Part shown: in pieces, positions 9,016-18,581 of the stretch
Layout: each line of letters opens with the position of its first letter
Numbering within the stretch: position 1 is the stretch's first letter
Origin: JAQUTK01 sp963677415
GTDB taxonomy: Bacteria > Bacteroidota > Bacteroidia > Bacteroidales > JAQUTK01
DNA: 64,000 nucleotides
Direction of reading: 5' to 3'
NCBI GenBank assembly: GCA_963677415.2
Contig: CAXXFJ010000019.1
Coordinates: 28,674 to 92,673 of the forward strand
Translations under genes and position numbers: made by a program
Notes under the pieces: generated by a model
What the model was told of the DNA's origin: nothing
What the model saw: the letters and a program-made list of their open reading frames with translations, nothing else
Databases searched by the model: none

Positions 9016-9987
9016 TTACTTTTCCAATACATATAATGCTCCTGTCGGACATAACTCAGCCAGCTCTTTCTCAACATTCTTCTTACTTTCATCCGGTATG
9101 ACCACTTGCATACCAAACCCCCTGCCTTTGAAGGTGAAACCATCTTCACTGTTATAGACACAGAGTCCACAGCGAATACATTTTGCCTGTTCAAACCAGA
9201 GCTTTTCGCTCACTTGTATCTTTTGCATGGCTGGTATAGCAGAATATGTTTCATAGCGTGATCGCTTTATCCCCGCCTCTGTGGAAAAAAGACGTAGTTT
9301 GCAACCTGTTTGTCCTGCACAAGTACAATGCAGACAACCAGAAGAAGTACTATTAGTCTCCTTCAAGAAGAGTCTTTCTTTTTCCGTAAACCGTCCGATG
9401 CGGGATTGAAATCTGTTCTTATCCAGTTTCCAACCCTTCTTTCCCGCTTCTGAAGAAACAGGATATGCTTTTGCTGCTATTTCCCTGATAATAGTACGGA
9501 TGGATACAGCCTGATCCACATTACCACGACGACAGACCTTTTCGCAAGGTGCTTTACACGTGTCACAAGCAATCACTGGAAGTAAGAAAGCAGCATCGAG
9601 TACAGCATAAGCCTCCTCAAACTCTCCGCCATCATAATAGTGAAGCATTCGCTCGATATTTAATCCTTGTGGGCAAACCATGATACAAGGAGCATCGCAA
9701 TCGGCCCGGTGATCGCTGAGCAATAATTCCAGAGACAATGTACGAATGAGCCGCACTTCTTCACTGTCAGTCTCAATATGCATTCCTTCTGTTGGAAGGG
9801 TTGTACAAGAAGGTATAATCTGACCGTTGTCACAGTTCTTTACTGCACAAACCATGCAGGAGGATTTATGAGCAGATTCTTTGGCATAACAGAGCGAAGG
9901 AATAGAATATCCCGTCCTGCGGGCAACCTCCAGCAATGTTTCACCATTGGATACTTCGACACTTACATTATCTATTGTAATCACCAT
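9016..9987 (-). CDS. NuoG/GltD-like multi-cluster iron-sulfur protein
   Basis: 323-residue electron carrier. Residues 1-75 form a [2Fe-2S] ferredoxin fold (SLCYAKESAHKSSCMVCAV, then a further Cys). A Cys-rich segment follows that resembles the N-terminal domain of glutamate synthase small subunit (CDAPCIMVCPQGLNIERML, CDTCKAPCEKVCRRGNVDQA). Near the end are CLHCTCAGQTGC, CIRCGLC and ELCPTGAL. The FAD/NADPH part of GltD is absent. It lies directly downstream of the NuoE-NuoF fusion and probably forms a soluble NADH-oxidising complex with it, passing electrons onward. Its fixed partner beyond that is unknown. Confidence 0.85.
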   Translation of the reverse strand: MVITIDNVSVEVSNGETLLEVARRTGYSIPSLCYAKESAHKSSCMVCAVKNCDNGQIIPSCTTLPTEGMHIETDSEEVRLIRTLSLELLLSDHRADCDAPCIMVCPQGLNIERMLHYYDGGEFEEAYAVLDAAFLLPVIACDTCKAPCEKVCRRGNVDQAVSIRTIIREIAAKAYPVSSEAGKKGWKLDKNRFQSRIGRFTEKERLFLKETNSTSSGCLHCTCAGQTGCKLRLFSTEAGIKRSRYETYSAIPAMQKIQVSEKLWFEQAKCIRCGLCVYNSEDGFTFKGRGFGMQVVIPDESKKNVEKELAELCPTGALYVLEK

Positions 9988-10004
9988 AATCTCTTTCGTT
10001 TATA

Positions 10005-12395
10005 TTAAATAGATCGCAATGGCACCTTGTGTATGGCGTCATAGTTGCATTCGTTTATACACAAGCCACAGAGCACACACTTCTCAGTGTCAATAGTATG
10101 AACTTCGTATGGCGTATAGGGAATGGCATCTACCGGACAAGCTTTTGCACAACGGGTGCAACCAATACAATCATCGGAAACTACATATTTAATCATCTCT
10201 TTACATGTACCCGTCTTGCATATTCCTTTTACATGTGATTCATATTCCTCACGAAAATATTTGAGGGTAGTCAGCACTGGATTGGGGGCCGTTTTACCCA
10301 GACCGCATAAAGATGCCTTCTTAACATTCAATGCTAGTTCTTCGAGAGTATCTATATCTGCCATCTCCGCTTTTCCGCTGCATAATTTATCAAGTATATC
10401 AAGCATACGACGGATACCTACACGGCAAAACGTACATTTCCCACAGGACTGATCGCAAGTAAAACTCAAAAAATAGCGGGCCATATCCACCATACAATCA
10501 CTTTCGCTCAGTACAACCAGTCCTCCGGAACCCATCATAGCCCCCAGTTGATTGAATGCATCAAAATCAACCTGCATATCACACAAATGGGCAGGAATAC
10601 AACCACCGGAAGGTCCTCCAATCTGAACTGCTTTCAGCTTTTCATCTCCTTCCACCCCACCTCCGATATCATTAATAATCTGGTTAAGAGTTATTCCCAT
10701 CGGAACTTCTATGAGTCCACCAAAGCGTATCTTTCCTGCCAGGGCAAAGACTTTTGTTCCTTTGCTTCCCTTGGTACCTATTTGACTGTATTGATCGGCA
10801 CCATTATTTATTATATAAGGTATCTGACTCAATGTTTCCACATTATTTACCAATGTAGGCTTGCCATTCAGTCCCTCGACTGCGGGATAAGGAGGACGTT
10901 GCTTTGGGAAGCCCCGTTCTCCTTCGATCGAAGCTATAAGCGCAGTCTCTTCTCCGCAGACAAAAGCTCCGGCGCCTTCGAAAATAGACACTTCGAAGGA
11001 GAAACTGCTGCCGGCAATGTTTTGGCCTATCAGGTTATGTTCACGACAGAGCTGGATGGCAGCACGAATACGTGTCACAGCAAGCGGGTATTCGGCACGG
11101 ATATAAAAGATTCCTTTATTAGCTCCAACTGCATATCCTGCAATAATCATCCCTTCTATGACCCGGTAAGGATAAGATTCAAGCATCATACGGTCCATAA
11201 AAGCACCGGGATCCCCCTCGTCACCGTTGCAAATGACATATTTATCCTTTATAAGCGAAGAGGCTACAATCTCCCACTTCTTTCCTGTGGTAAAACCACC
11301 TCCTCCCCGTCCTCTGATACCACTTTTAAGTATCGTATTGACAACTTCCTTTCTGTCATAGGAAGATAGTACCTTTTTCAGAGCATCAAAACCAGTATGT
11401 GAGATGTACTCATCTATGTTTAAAGGAGCAAGGAAGCCATATCCTTCAGTAGAGATATGTTTCTGACCAGTAAGAAAAGTATCTATCACACCTGTCCGTT
11501 CGTGTTCGGACTTCCATATCACATTATCCCAGGTAATATCGGTATGGAAAGTATCAACCTGATTCAGAAAGTTATTTTTCCAACGACTTAGATATCCGGC
11601 AGGTTTAAAGTGATGATGAAGTATCTCTTTAATTTCGGCGGCTTTCACTTTGGGATAGCGGGTTATTGATCCGTCGGGAAGGACAACATCTATCAAAGGC
11701 ACTTTATTACAAACTCCCACACAGCCCACAGGCTTGATATTGACTTCAATACCCAGCTCAATGGAAGCCGATTGAAGTTCCTTATATATATCAGATGAAC
11801 CACTGGCTTGGCAACACGAACCCATTCCGAGACGGATTTCTCCGGCTATCTTCCGGCGTGCATGTTCAGTTTCTTCTTTTTCAATCTTGTCCTGAAGAAG
11901 CAGAAAGTCCTCAATGACCTCATTTACCTTTCCAGGCATTACGTGACCATATATTTTCTCGTCTATCTGAACCACCGGGGCAAGCGTACAACAACCTAAA
12001 CAAGCAATCTTCTCGATAGAAAACAGTTTGTCGGGTGTTGTTATACTGTCATTCTCTATTTTCAGTTCCCGCATAAAAGAATCATATACGTTTCCTGCTC
12101 CTTTTACATGGCAGGCTGTTCCGGTACAGACCTTGATAAGATGTTTCCCATAAGGGATATGGCGAAACTGAGAATAGAAAGTTGAAACGCTTATCAATTG
12201 TGCCCGATCTATCTCCGTCCGTTCATAAATTCGCTCGATTGCTATCGAAGAAAGGTAACTGAATTCCTGCTGCAGACTTTGCAACAAGGGGATAACTACA
12301 TCTCGTGTCTTCCCTATCCTATCTATAATAGCGTCTACCCGGGCAATCATTGCCTCATTGGTTTCTACTATACTATTTTCACAATTACATGCCAT
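10005..12395 (-). CDS. Fused NuoE-NuoF-2[4Fe-4S] NADH-oxidising flavoprotein
   Basis: 796 residues holding three modules. Residues 1-170 are a NuoE thioredoxin-like [2Fe-2S] domain with C90/C95 (CTGTAC) and C132/C136 (CLGCC). Residues 185-265 repeat a thioredoxin-like [2Fe-2S] domain (GSCCQ, VGCVGVC). The NuoF core has the NADH/FMN loops GRGGGGFTTGKKWE and NGDEGDPGAFMDR, an SLBB region, and the N3-type cluster CDQSCGKCTFCRVG. The C-terminus adds a 2[4Fe-4S] ferredoxin (CIGCTRCAKACP, CVLCGLCINEC). This is like HydB/HndC subunits of bifurcating hydrogenases, but no hydrogenase subunit is present in the window. It probably exchanges electrons between NADH and the island's iron-sulfur proteins in the cytoplasm. 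Confidence 0.92.
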   Translation of the reverse strand: MACNCENSIVETNEAMIARVDAIIDRIGKTRDVVIPLLQSLQQEFSYLSSIAIERIYERTEIDRAQLISVSTFYSQFRHIPYGKHLIKVCTGTACHVKGAGNVYDSFMRELKIENDSITTPDKLFSIEKIACLGCCTLAPVVQIDEKIYGHVMPGKVNEVIEDFLLLQDKIEKEETEHARRKIAGEIRLGMGSCCQASGSSDIYKELQSASIELGIEVNIKPVGCVGVCNKVPLIDVVLPDGSITRYPKVKAAEIKEILHHHFKPAGYLSRWKNNFLNQVDTFHTDITWDNVIWKSEHERTGVIDTFLTGQKHISTEGYGFLAPLNIDEYISHTGFDALKKVLSSYDRKEVVNTILKSGIRGRGGGGFTTGKKWEIVASSLIKDKYVICNGDEGDPGAFMDRMMLESYPYRVIEGMIIAGYAVGANKGIFYIRAEYPLAVTRIRAAIQLCREHNLIGQNIAGSSFSFEVSIFEGAGAFVCGEETALIASIEGERGFPKQRPPYPAVEGLNGKPTLVNNVETLSQIPYIINNGADQYSQIGTKGSKGTKVFALAGKIRFGGLIEVPMGITLNQIINDIGGGVEGDEKLKAVQIGGPSGGCIPAHLCDMQVDFDAFNQLGAMMGSGGLVVLSESDCMVDMARYFLSFTCDQSCGKCTFCRVGIRRMLDILDKLCSGKAEMADIDTLEELALNVKKASLCGLGKTAPNPVLTTLKYFREEYESHVKGICKTGTCKEMIKYVVSDDCIGCTRCAKACPVDAIPYTPYEVHTIDTEKCVLCGLCINECNYDAIHKVPLRSI

Positions 12396-12396
12396 A

Positions 12397-14169
12397 TCAG
12401 TTTGCAGTTACACAGTAAATACTTTTTTCAGTACGTACCACTATTTTATTGTCGGTAAAAGCCGGGGTGGCAAATGTTTTTTCTCCTGTATCGAAAGATT
12501 GCAACAAACGAAACTCAGCATCAGCAGAGAATACATGCATCTTTCCCTCGTTACTGAAAAGGAAAATCTTCCCTTCAGCAATGATGGGGGATGAATAAAA
12601 CTGAGTACCATTCAGCTCATGCACTTTACCAAGTTTACCCGTCTTAATGTCATAGGAAGCTACTGTCCCATAGCTGGTTGCCAAATACACAAAATCTTTA
12701 GTCGCTACCGGACTGGAGACTTCCGGAAGGTAGTCATTTGCTTCCCAAAGGACACTCCCATCAGCAGCATTAATCGCTATAAGTTTGGCGTATTCGCTGG
12801 CTCCAAACACAATTCCATTGGAGCTACAAGCACTTGAACCGACTTCCCCAGTCATACATTCCACCCTCCAAAGTTGTTCTCCATTGTTGGGATTATACCC
12901 TGTAATTGCCGGATTTCCCATCAATACCAGTTGAGGAATTTTGTTGACGTACGTAATAATCGGCGAACTCCAGGTAATCTTTTCCTTCCTGCTCTTGCTC
13001 CATCGTTCGGCTCCGGTGGTAATATCGAAGGCAACCACCTTGGGGGATTTTTGGTTATCATACTGTACAATGAGCAAATTGCCGAATGTTAGAAGAGAAG
13101 AGGCATATCCGTAATGATTATCCGGGGTACCCAGGTTTTTTGCCCATAACTTCTTTCCTTCCATATCCGCACATATTATATCACCAGTAGCAAAGATAGC
13201 ACATACCTGTTTGCCATTGGTCGCTACAGTGGAAGCCGCAAGTCCTGTATCCTCTGTTGTTTCCGGCATTTTGGAGGGAGAACCGGGGATATTGACAGCG
13301 GCCAATGTCCAAAGTTGTTCACCGGTAGTAAGGTCATAGCAATAGAGTTCACGGGCTTTTTCATCTGCACCGGAAAAGAATACTTTATTTCCATTGATGA
13401 TGGGTGAATTGAATCCGACTCGCGGTATGTTATGCTTCCAGGCAATATGAGTACCACTAGCGAGATCCCACTTTACAGGTACCCCTTTTGCTGAAGAGAT
13501 ACCATTGGAATTATTCCCACGGAAAGCATTGAATGTGACTTTTGAAACGGGGGTCTGCTTGCTAACCGAATCAACAGGTAATTTCGAGGAGTCTGCCTCA
13601 GCACTTGCGACTGCCGAACTGTCTGTCGGCATGGCTTGCTCAGTGTCGCTTTGTATTTCGGGAAGTATGGCGGCAGTAACTGTTTCTTCCGTCTTCGGTG
13701 TTGTTCTTAATGTTGTCAGATAAGGAGAGGTCAGAACCACAAAAATGAGAGCAACGGCCGCTATCCCCGAGGCAATCCATCCAACGTATTTACGAGCTTT
13801 GGTTTTAACAATCCATTCATCCATCTCATCGATGGCTTTCAAGGGAATATTCTTGTCACGTACAAAATAAAGACGTGCACTGACAATGAAGACAACCAGC
13901 ATTCCCAGCAGGATATATACACCTACCATCAAATGGTCTATCTGCACGAAATAGGCCGTCCGGGCCAACAAATCCAGTTGGCGTATCTGTTCCTGTAAAA
14001 CAGGATTGCCATTATTCTCATCATTCAGATGTTTCAGCGTTTCAACTACTTCCGTTTGAAGAGGTGTTGTACCTCTTACTTGAAAATAATTCGTAATCAA
14101 CATGATTGAGAAGGTAACAATAAATATAGCCGATATTATAGCTATATTTCTAAGAATCACTTTATTCAT
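12397..14169 (-). CDS. Membrane-anchored PQQ-like beta-propeller protein
   Basis: 590 residues. The N-terminal 160 residues contain three membrane segments (around 8-28, 80-98 and 131-150) with a helical stretch between the first two. A low-complexity Ser/Thr/Pro/Glu linker follows, then a PQQ-like propeller from about residue 210 (FNAFRGNNSNGIS, ITTGAERW, INAADGSVLWE). The fusion puts a propeller on the outer face of the inner membrane. It overlaps the NapH-like gene by four bases and is followed one base later by the NADH flavoprotein, suggesting that it sits on the membrane part of an electron-transfer complex. Real PQQ binding is not established. Confidence 0.86.
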   Translation of the reverse strand: MNKVILRNIAIISAIFIVTFSIMLITNYFQVRGTTPLQTEVVETLKHLNDENNGNPVLQEQIRQLDLLARTAYFVQIDHLMVGVYILLGMLVVFIVSARLYFVRDKNIPLKAIDEMDEWIVKTKARKYVGWIASGIAAVALIFVVLTSPYLTTLRTTPKTEETVTAAILPEIQSDTEQAMPTDSSAVASAEADSSKLPVDSVSKQTPVSKVTFNAFRGNNSNGISSAKGVPVKWDLASGTHIAWKHNIPRVGFNSPIINGNKVFFSGADEKARELYCYDLTTGEQLWTLAAVNIPGSPSKMPETTEDTGLAASTVATNGKQVCAIFATGDIICADMEGKKLWAKNLGTPDNHYGYASSLLTFGNLLIVQYDNQKSPKVVAFDITTGAERWSKSRKEKITWSSPIITYVNKIPQLVLMGNPAITGYNPNNGEQLWRVECMTGEVGSSACSSNGIVFGASEYAKLIAINAADGSVLWEANDYLPEVSSPVATKDFVYLATSYGTVASYDIKTGKLGKVHELNGTQFYSSPIIAEGKIFLFSNEGKMHVFSADAEFRLLQSFDTGEKTFATPAFTDNKIVVRTEKSIYCVTAN

Positions 14170-15449
14170 AATGATATATTTCCTGATTCGTTTCCGATTT
14201 TATATTGTGGACAATAACTAAAACATCTGGCGCATCCTACACAAGCAGCGTGATCAATCTCGTACAGTTTGCGTGTGCGCTTGACTGAAAGCTCAATCAA
14301 AGAGATTCCGATAACCAGTCCGATAAAAACACCTGCTATGGTAGAATAGAAATTAAAATCTGCCTGTACCTTTTCTGCCCTTTTCGCTAATTCTTCAATT
14401 ACACCGCCTTGTCCGTAAAAGGCATCCAATTCGACAGAAAGCACTTCCTCTGGATTAGCTTCGTGTTGAATGACCATTTCATATAAACGCACATCCTTAT
14501 TGGATCGACTGAGTTCATTACTCACCGATCGCATCAGAAAGGCTCCGCATAGTATCATGAGAGGCAGAAGAACAAAATAGTTCAAAAGTCTTTTTACACC
14601 TCGCAGCCTACTTTCTGTTGCCTTTTTTTGATAAGGTGCTTTGATAGCATCTACCGGACAGGCATTGTGACAAAGTTCACAATTGATGCAAGATTTATCG
14701 GTCAATTTGATTTTCCATATCGAAACGGAAGAGAAAAGGCTGAGAAGAGCACCATAAGGACAGATAAAACGGCAGAAAGGTCTTCCAGTGAATATTGCCA
14801 TGATAAGAAGAATAACACCAAAGAGTATCATTCCAATTTCTCCCCCCAAACGAAAGATACCGATGAAAGGATCGAAGTGACAAATAATGAAACTAGTCCT
14901 TGTAACTGCATACAATATGGCAAATATCAGGTAAATCCAGGGGATCATGCCCAACACTATTGTAAGAGTTCTTGGCAGTTTGTAACTCTTAATATTTACC
15001 AACTCCTGCAAAGCACCGAAGGGGCATACACCCGCACAAAATACTCTGCCAAACAAGAAGGCAAACAACACCGGCAAGATGAAAAACAATAATACCGAAA
15101 AGGGAAGTACATATGTATTATCTACAAGCGCAAGGGAAATATTCTGAATAGATCCGATACTACAGACACATCCGTGGCGAAAGAATCCGAAGTAAGCGAC
15201 CGAAATAAGTGAAACCCAGATGATCGGTTTCCTCGTCCGCTTTCTGATTACAGCCCAGGATACAATTCCCATCAAAGCGACCAGAAGTACAATGTCAACC
15301 ATCACAAGCAGCTCTTCATTGGGTATAGCATAATGTATTTCCGGATACTTGTATCCCGATTCAAAATCAGGTTTGGGGAACCTGTTTTGTGCCACTCCTT
15401 GACCAAGTTGAAGCAAAAACAGACAGATCAACAATATCTTATTCATCAT
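14166..15449 (-). CDS. NapH/NosR-like membrane iron-sulfur protein
   Basis: 427-residue polytopic protein. A signal-like N-terminus (LLICLFLLQLGQGVAQ) precedes a periplasmic stretch and about six or seven membrane segments. It carries the two NapH/NosR-type CxxxCP motifs (FCAGVCPFGAL, FCRFICPYGAL), a [4Fe-4S] site CINCELCHNACPVDAI, and a last site CVGCARCFSYCP near the C-terminus. Members of this family pass electrons between the quinone pool or cytoplasmic donors and periplasmic carriers. It overlaps the anchored propeller gene and lies one base from the Tat polyferredoxin gene, a natural partner. Direction of electron flow is inferred. Confidence 0.9.
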   Translation of the reverse strand: MMNKILLICLFLLQLGQGVAQNRFPKPDFESGYKYPEIHYAIPNEELLVMVDIVLLVALMGIVSWAVIRKRTRKPIIWVSLISVAYFGFFRHGCVCSIGSIQNISLALVDNTYVLPFSVLLFFILPVLFAFLFGRVFCAGVCPFGALQELVNIKSYKLPRTLTIVLGMIPWIYLIFAILYAVTRTSFIICHFDPFIGIFRLGGEIGMILFGVILLIMAIFTGRPFCRFICPYGALLSLFSSVSIWKIKLTDKSCINCELCHNACPVDAIKAPYQKKATESRLRGVKRLLNYFVLLPLMILCGAFLMRSVSNELSRSNKDVRLYEMVIQHEANPEEVLSVELDAFYGQGGVIEELAKRAEKVQADFNFYSTIAGVFIGLVIGISLIELSVKRTRKLYEIDHAACVGCARCFSYCPQYKIGNESGNISL

Positions 15450-15450
15450 T

Positions 15451-16038
15451 CTATTCGTCTTTTAGTTTATAAGGCTTATCCAAAGAAACGCGGGTGATCG
15501 CATTGGACGGACATACTGTGGCAATACTACATTCATTGCAATCTTTGCAAAGATCACGTTTGATCTGCAGGTAGAGGGAGCCATTTCCGAATGAGCTGCA
15601 TCCTTTCACACATTTACCGCATCCGTTGCACAGACTTTCGTCTATGGAGTATTCGAAATAGGGATCTTCAACGAATTTTCGTTGGATTGCTCCTGTTGGA
15701 CACATCAGATTCTCTGCCGCCGTATTCAATTCTTTGACATTAGAACGATAATAACCACCGCACAAATCACAGTAGCCACAGACCTTGTTTGCATGAATGC
15801 ATTTAACAGCTGATACCTGAAGTACACAATCAGTTTCACATCGTCCGCACTGGGTGCATTTCTGCGGGTCAATCTGCCAGTAATGGCTTACTTCACTCCC
15901 TTTTGCTCTGCTGATCAATCCTCCGGATATGGCCAGAATGGAGCCTCCTGCAACAGCCGTCCCGAGCACACGTAGAAACTTACGACGGGCTATCGGACTG
16001 TTTTTATTTTCGTTCTTGTTTTCGATCTTCTGTTCCAT
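15451..16038 (-). CDS. Tat-type exported polyferredoxin
   Basis: About 195 residues. The N-terminus has a twin-arginine signal (ARRKFLRVLGTAVAGG). The mature part holds four or more iron-sulfur motifs: CTQCGRCETDC, CGYCDLC with a later CPTGAI, CNGCGKCVKGC, and CKDCNECSIATVCPSNAI. It should be folded in the cytoplasm and exported to the periplasm. Start chosen at 16038 because an upstream in-frame ATG (16080) lies inside the preceding gene. With the neighbouring NapH-like protein it resembles NapG-NapH or NosR-type pairs, but no terminal reductase of a known class is encoded nearby. Confidence 0.88.
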   Translation of the reverse strand: MEQKIENKNENKNSPIARRKFLRVLGTAVAGGSILAISGGLISRAKGSEVSHYWQIDPQKCTQCGRCETDCVLQVSAVKCIHANKVCGYCDLCGGYYRSNVKELNTAAENLMCPTGAIQRKFVEDPYFEYSIDESLCNGCGKCVKGCSSFGNGSLYLQIKRDLCKDCNECSIATVCPSNAITRVSLDKPYKLKDE

Positions 16039-16049
16039 CTTTCTCTCAT

Positions 16050-17099
16050 TTAAATTGTTAGTCCTTTTCGTAAAGGACAATCGACGTCACAAGTGGAACA
16101 AGCTGTTTCTGTAGCCAATTGTGCATCATATTGGAATATTGAGATACTCTTTTCTCCGGCAACAACTAATTTATCCTTGTTAATCTTTATATCATAGGCT
16201 GCATGACCGCCACCAAGAGTTTTGCTATCAAGCAGGACACTCCGAAACTCTCCTTTAGGACTGTAACAACAGATACGGGGATTGCCTTTCTCGGAAGTAA
16301 TGATTTCACCGGCAGTGTTGTAAGAGAGATGTACAGGATTGCAGCATCCACTAAAGTATCCTTCTGCTCCTCCCGCCTTTCCGAAGGAATCAACATACTC
16401 TCCTTCTAAGGTGTAATTTTCCACTTTATGTCTTCCGGGGTTCGAGCAAAAAATGCTCCCGTTAGCATAGGTGATGCCAAATGAATAACTGGGAACAATA
16501 AAGCCATCCGGACTTTGAATAAATTTGACAAAAGTACCTTCAGCGGTATATTGGCAGATGTTTTTATTGCTGGCATCTGTAACAAAAACAGATTCAGGTG
16601 TGACTGCAAAAGAGCAATAATCTGAATCTTCGCTACAAGCTTCCCAATCACGCAATAAATCCCCTTCCATCGTATAAACTTCAATTCTCGTGGGAAAAAG
16701 AAGATAAATCATTTCTTTATCTACCACTAAATCACGGATATTACTTCCTATCGCAAAACTCTTCAGAAGCGTGCCTGAATAATCGTAAATAGAAAGTAAG
16801 TTTGAGGCTGCCAAAATCACTCTGTCGTTAAACACGTCAAAACCTTCGATCCGATCAGAAGTTTTGAATGTAGAGACTAATTTATAAGGTGATTTGAGAT
16901 CGTTCTCATTAGATTGTTTAGAGTTATTCAAGATAGTACCATTTGGTGCTATCGGATTATTTACGGGAAGCATAAATATTTTATGCAATAACACACCCGA
17001 AACGCCAAGGATAGTTCCTCCTGCAAGTATTGAACCACAGGTATACAGGAACTTTCTGCGAGACAGATAGTCGATTATGTTCTTATTTGTTGGCTTCAT
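16050..17099 (-). CDS. Tat-type NHL-like beta-propeller with C-terminal cysteines
   Basis: 349 residues. The N-terminus SRRKFLYTCGSILAGGTILG looks like a twin-arginine signal or anchor. The rest is a beta-propeller of the NHL/6-bladed class (YDYSGTLLKSFAIGSNIRDL, YTMEGDLLRDW, YTLEGEYVDSFG), distinct from the PQQ-like neighbours. Cysteines are unusually frequent: SGCCNPVHL, ICCYSPKG and a terminal CSTCDVDC. Tat export plus clustered Cys hints at a metal or iron-sulfur cofactor fitted before export, which is inference. It lies between an anchored propeller gene and the polyferredoxin gene. Confidence 0.82.
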   Translation of the reverse strand: MKPTNKNIIDYLSRRKFLYTCGSILAGGTILGVSGVLLHKIFMLPVNNPIAPNGTILNNSKQSNENDLKSPYKLVSTFKTSDRIEGFDVFNDRVILAASNLLSIYDYSGTLLKSFAIGSNIRDLVVDKEMIYLLFPTRIEVYTMEGDLLRDWEACSEDSDYCSFAVTPESVFVTDASNKNICQYTAEGTFVKFIQSPDGFIVPSYSFGITYANGSIFCSNPGRHKVENYTLEGEYVDSFGKAGGAEGYFSGCCNPVHLSYNTAGEIITSEKGNPRICCYSPKGEFRSVLLDSKTLGGGHAAYDIKINKDKLVVAGEKSISIFQYDAQLATETACSTCDVDCPLRKGLTI

Positions 17100-17114
17100 A
17101 GTTTGTACCTTTCT

Positions 17115-18536
17115 TTAAATAATTCTCAGACATTTGACCGTATGTGCATCACGAACAATCAGCATTCCGTCAGCATAAGCCAGTGGTCCCCAAGCATCAA
17201 GTCCTTCCATGATACGTTGTTTCTTTAACAACGTCATACTTTTGGCCTTTAATTCATACACATAAAGTTCGCCATCATCCTTAAATGCAAAGAGCATATT
17301 GTTTATGACCATATAGGGCCCTAATCCAAATCGTTCATCGGCAGCAGAACTCCATACCGGAGTATGCAGGTCAGCAGCAGAATAATAAACTAATCTTTCC
17401 CGTTGCCCACCACCATCTTTTGGCATGACACTAATGATCATGTTCTTAAATAATATAGGTGTCTGCTGTTCGCTGGATAGCCCTTCACTCGGTTTGTATT
17501 GGTCCGTCACTGAAGCAGTCCATTTGCCACCCGAATTACCAATCTGCACCAAAGCACCACCGGCTCCATAACCGGCAACAAGGAATATCCGGTTATCTGA
17601 TATTTGCAGTGGCGAGGGAGCTACAACAGATGGTTGAAACTTACTTGTTTCCCACAACAAAGTTCCACGGTCAGCTTCTTCTGCAGATACACCACATATA
17701 CCTCCTACGCCTGCATACACGTACGTTTTCTTGCCACCCAAGGTCATTGGCATCACAGAGGAATGCGACATTTTGTACTTCACCGAGTTTGGAGTTTTCC
17801 AAACTACCTCTCCCGATGTGCAATCGACACCAGCCAGCAATGTTTCCTCGCCGGCCGGGGCAATCACAAGGATATTTTTATCCACACGAGGACACTGTCC
17901 GGAGTACCAGAAAGGTACATCCGTCTTAAATGTCTTTTTCATATCAAGCACCCACTTCAAATCACCCGTTACCGGATCACAACACATAACATGTCCCTGC
18001 GGACCAATCGTTATAACGTATGTATCACTGACAGCCGGAATGGTGCGCGAGAAACCATGGTTTCGTTTCATGGGTACACGATACCATCTACGCCAGAGTT
18101 CTTTCCCTGTTTCAAGAGAAAAGCAGCGAAGAGCATCCGAACTTAACTTCTCATCGTAGTCCAGCAAATAGACTCGACCGTTGTATATGACCGGAGCAGC
18201 GTGCCCTTCCCCGGTTTCAACACTCCACAGGATAGGATATTCCGCTTCAGACGTTTTTATCTTTTCAGTTGTTACAACACTATTATCAGCACGCTCACCC
18301 CGAAAGCTACTCCATTTTCCCGTTAGGGATGAAGTAGCTTCTTCGTATTTCATAAAAAACTCACCTATCAGTACGTCATCCACTTTCCGTGCCAAACCTT
18401 CTGGTCGATTGTCTGCGCCGGGAGCCTGAACAGCCATATTTTGGCGGGGAGCATACAAATGCCAGCCGATTATAACTCCAGTATAAATAAGCACAAGGAA
18501 GACAGTAACACTTACTATTATTCTTTTTTCTTTCAC
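17115..18536 (-). CDS. Membrane-anchored PQQ-like beta-propeller protein
   Basis: 473 residues. An uncleaved-looking N-terminal membrane segment (IIVSVTVFLVLIYTGVIIGW) anchors a periplasmic propeller. The propeller begins near SSFRGERADNSVV and contains LRCFSLETGKELWRRW, CCDPVTGDLKWVLD and GVDCTSGEVVWKTP. It is longer than and distinct from the 401-residue paralogues. The gap to the next upstream propeller gene is 45 bases, the largest inside the operon. Ligand and partner unknown. Confidence 0.86.
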   Translation of the reverse strand: MKEKRIIVSVTVFLVLIYTGVIIGWHLYAPRQNMAVQAPGADNRPEGLARKVDDVLIGEFFMKYEEATSSLTGKWSSFRGERADNSVVTTEKIKTSEAEYPILWSVETGEGHAAPVIYNGRVYLLDYDEKLSSDALRCFSLETGKELWRRWYRVPMKRNHGFSRTIPAVSDTYVITIGPQGHVMCCDPVTGDLKWVLDMKKTFKTDVPFWYSGQCPRVDKNILVIAPAGEETLLAGVDCTSGEVVWKTPNSVKYKMSHSSVMPMTLGGKKTYVYAGVGGICGVSAEEADRGTLLWETSKFQPSVVAPSPLQISDNRIFLVAGYGAGGALVQIGNSGGKWTASVTDQYKPSEGLSSEQQTPILFKNMIISVMPKDGGGQRERLVYYSAADLHTPVWSSAADERFGLGPYMVINNMLFAFKDDGELYVYELKAKSMTLLKKQRIMEGLDAWGPLAYADGMLIVRDAHTVKCLRII

Positions 18537-18581
18537 GATATACTTCGGCTTTTAACTGATTAGATGATAGACAATACGTTG

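Noticed and set aside
10548..11369. Long open frame (273 codons) on the plus strand opposite the NuoF part
   Set aside because: It is antisense to a strongly conserved protein and its translation shows no domain or conserved pattern.
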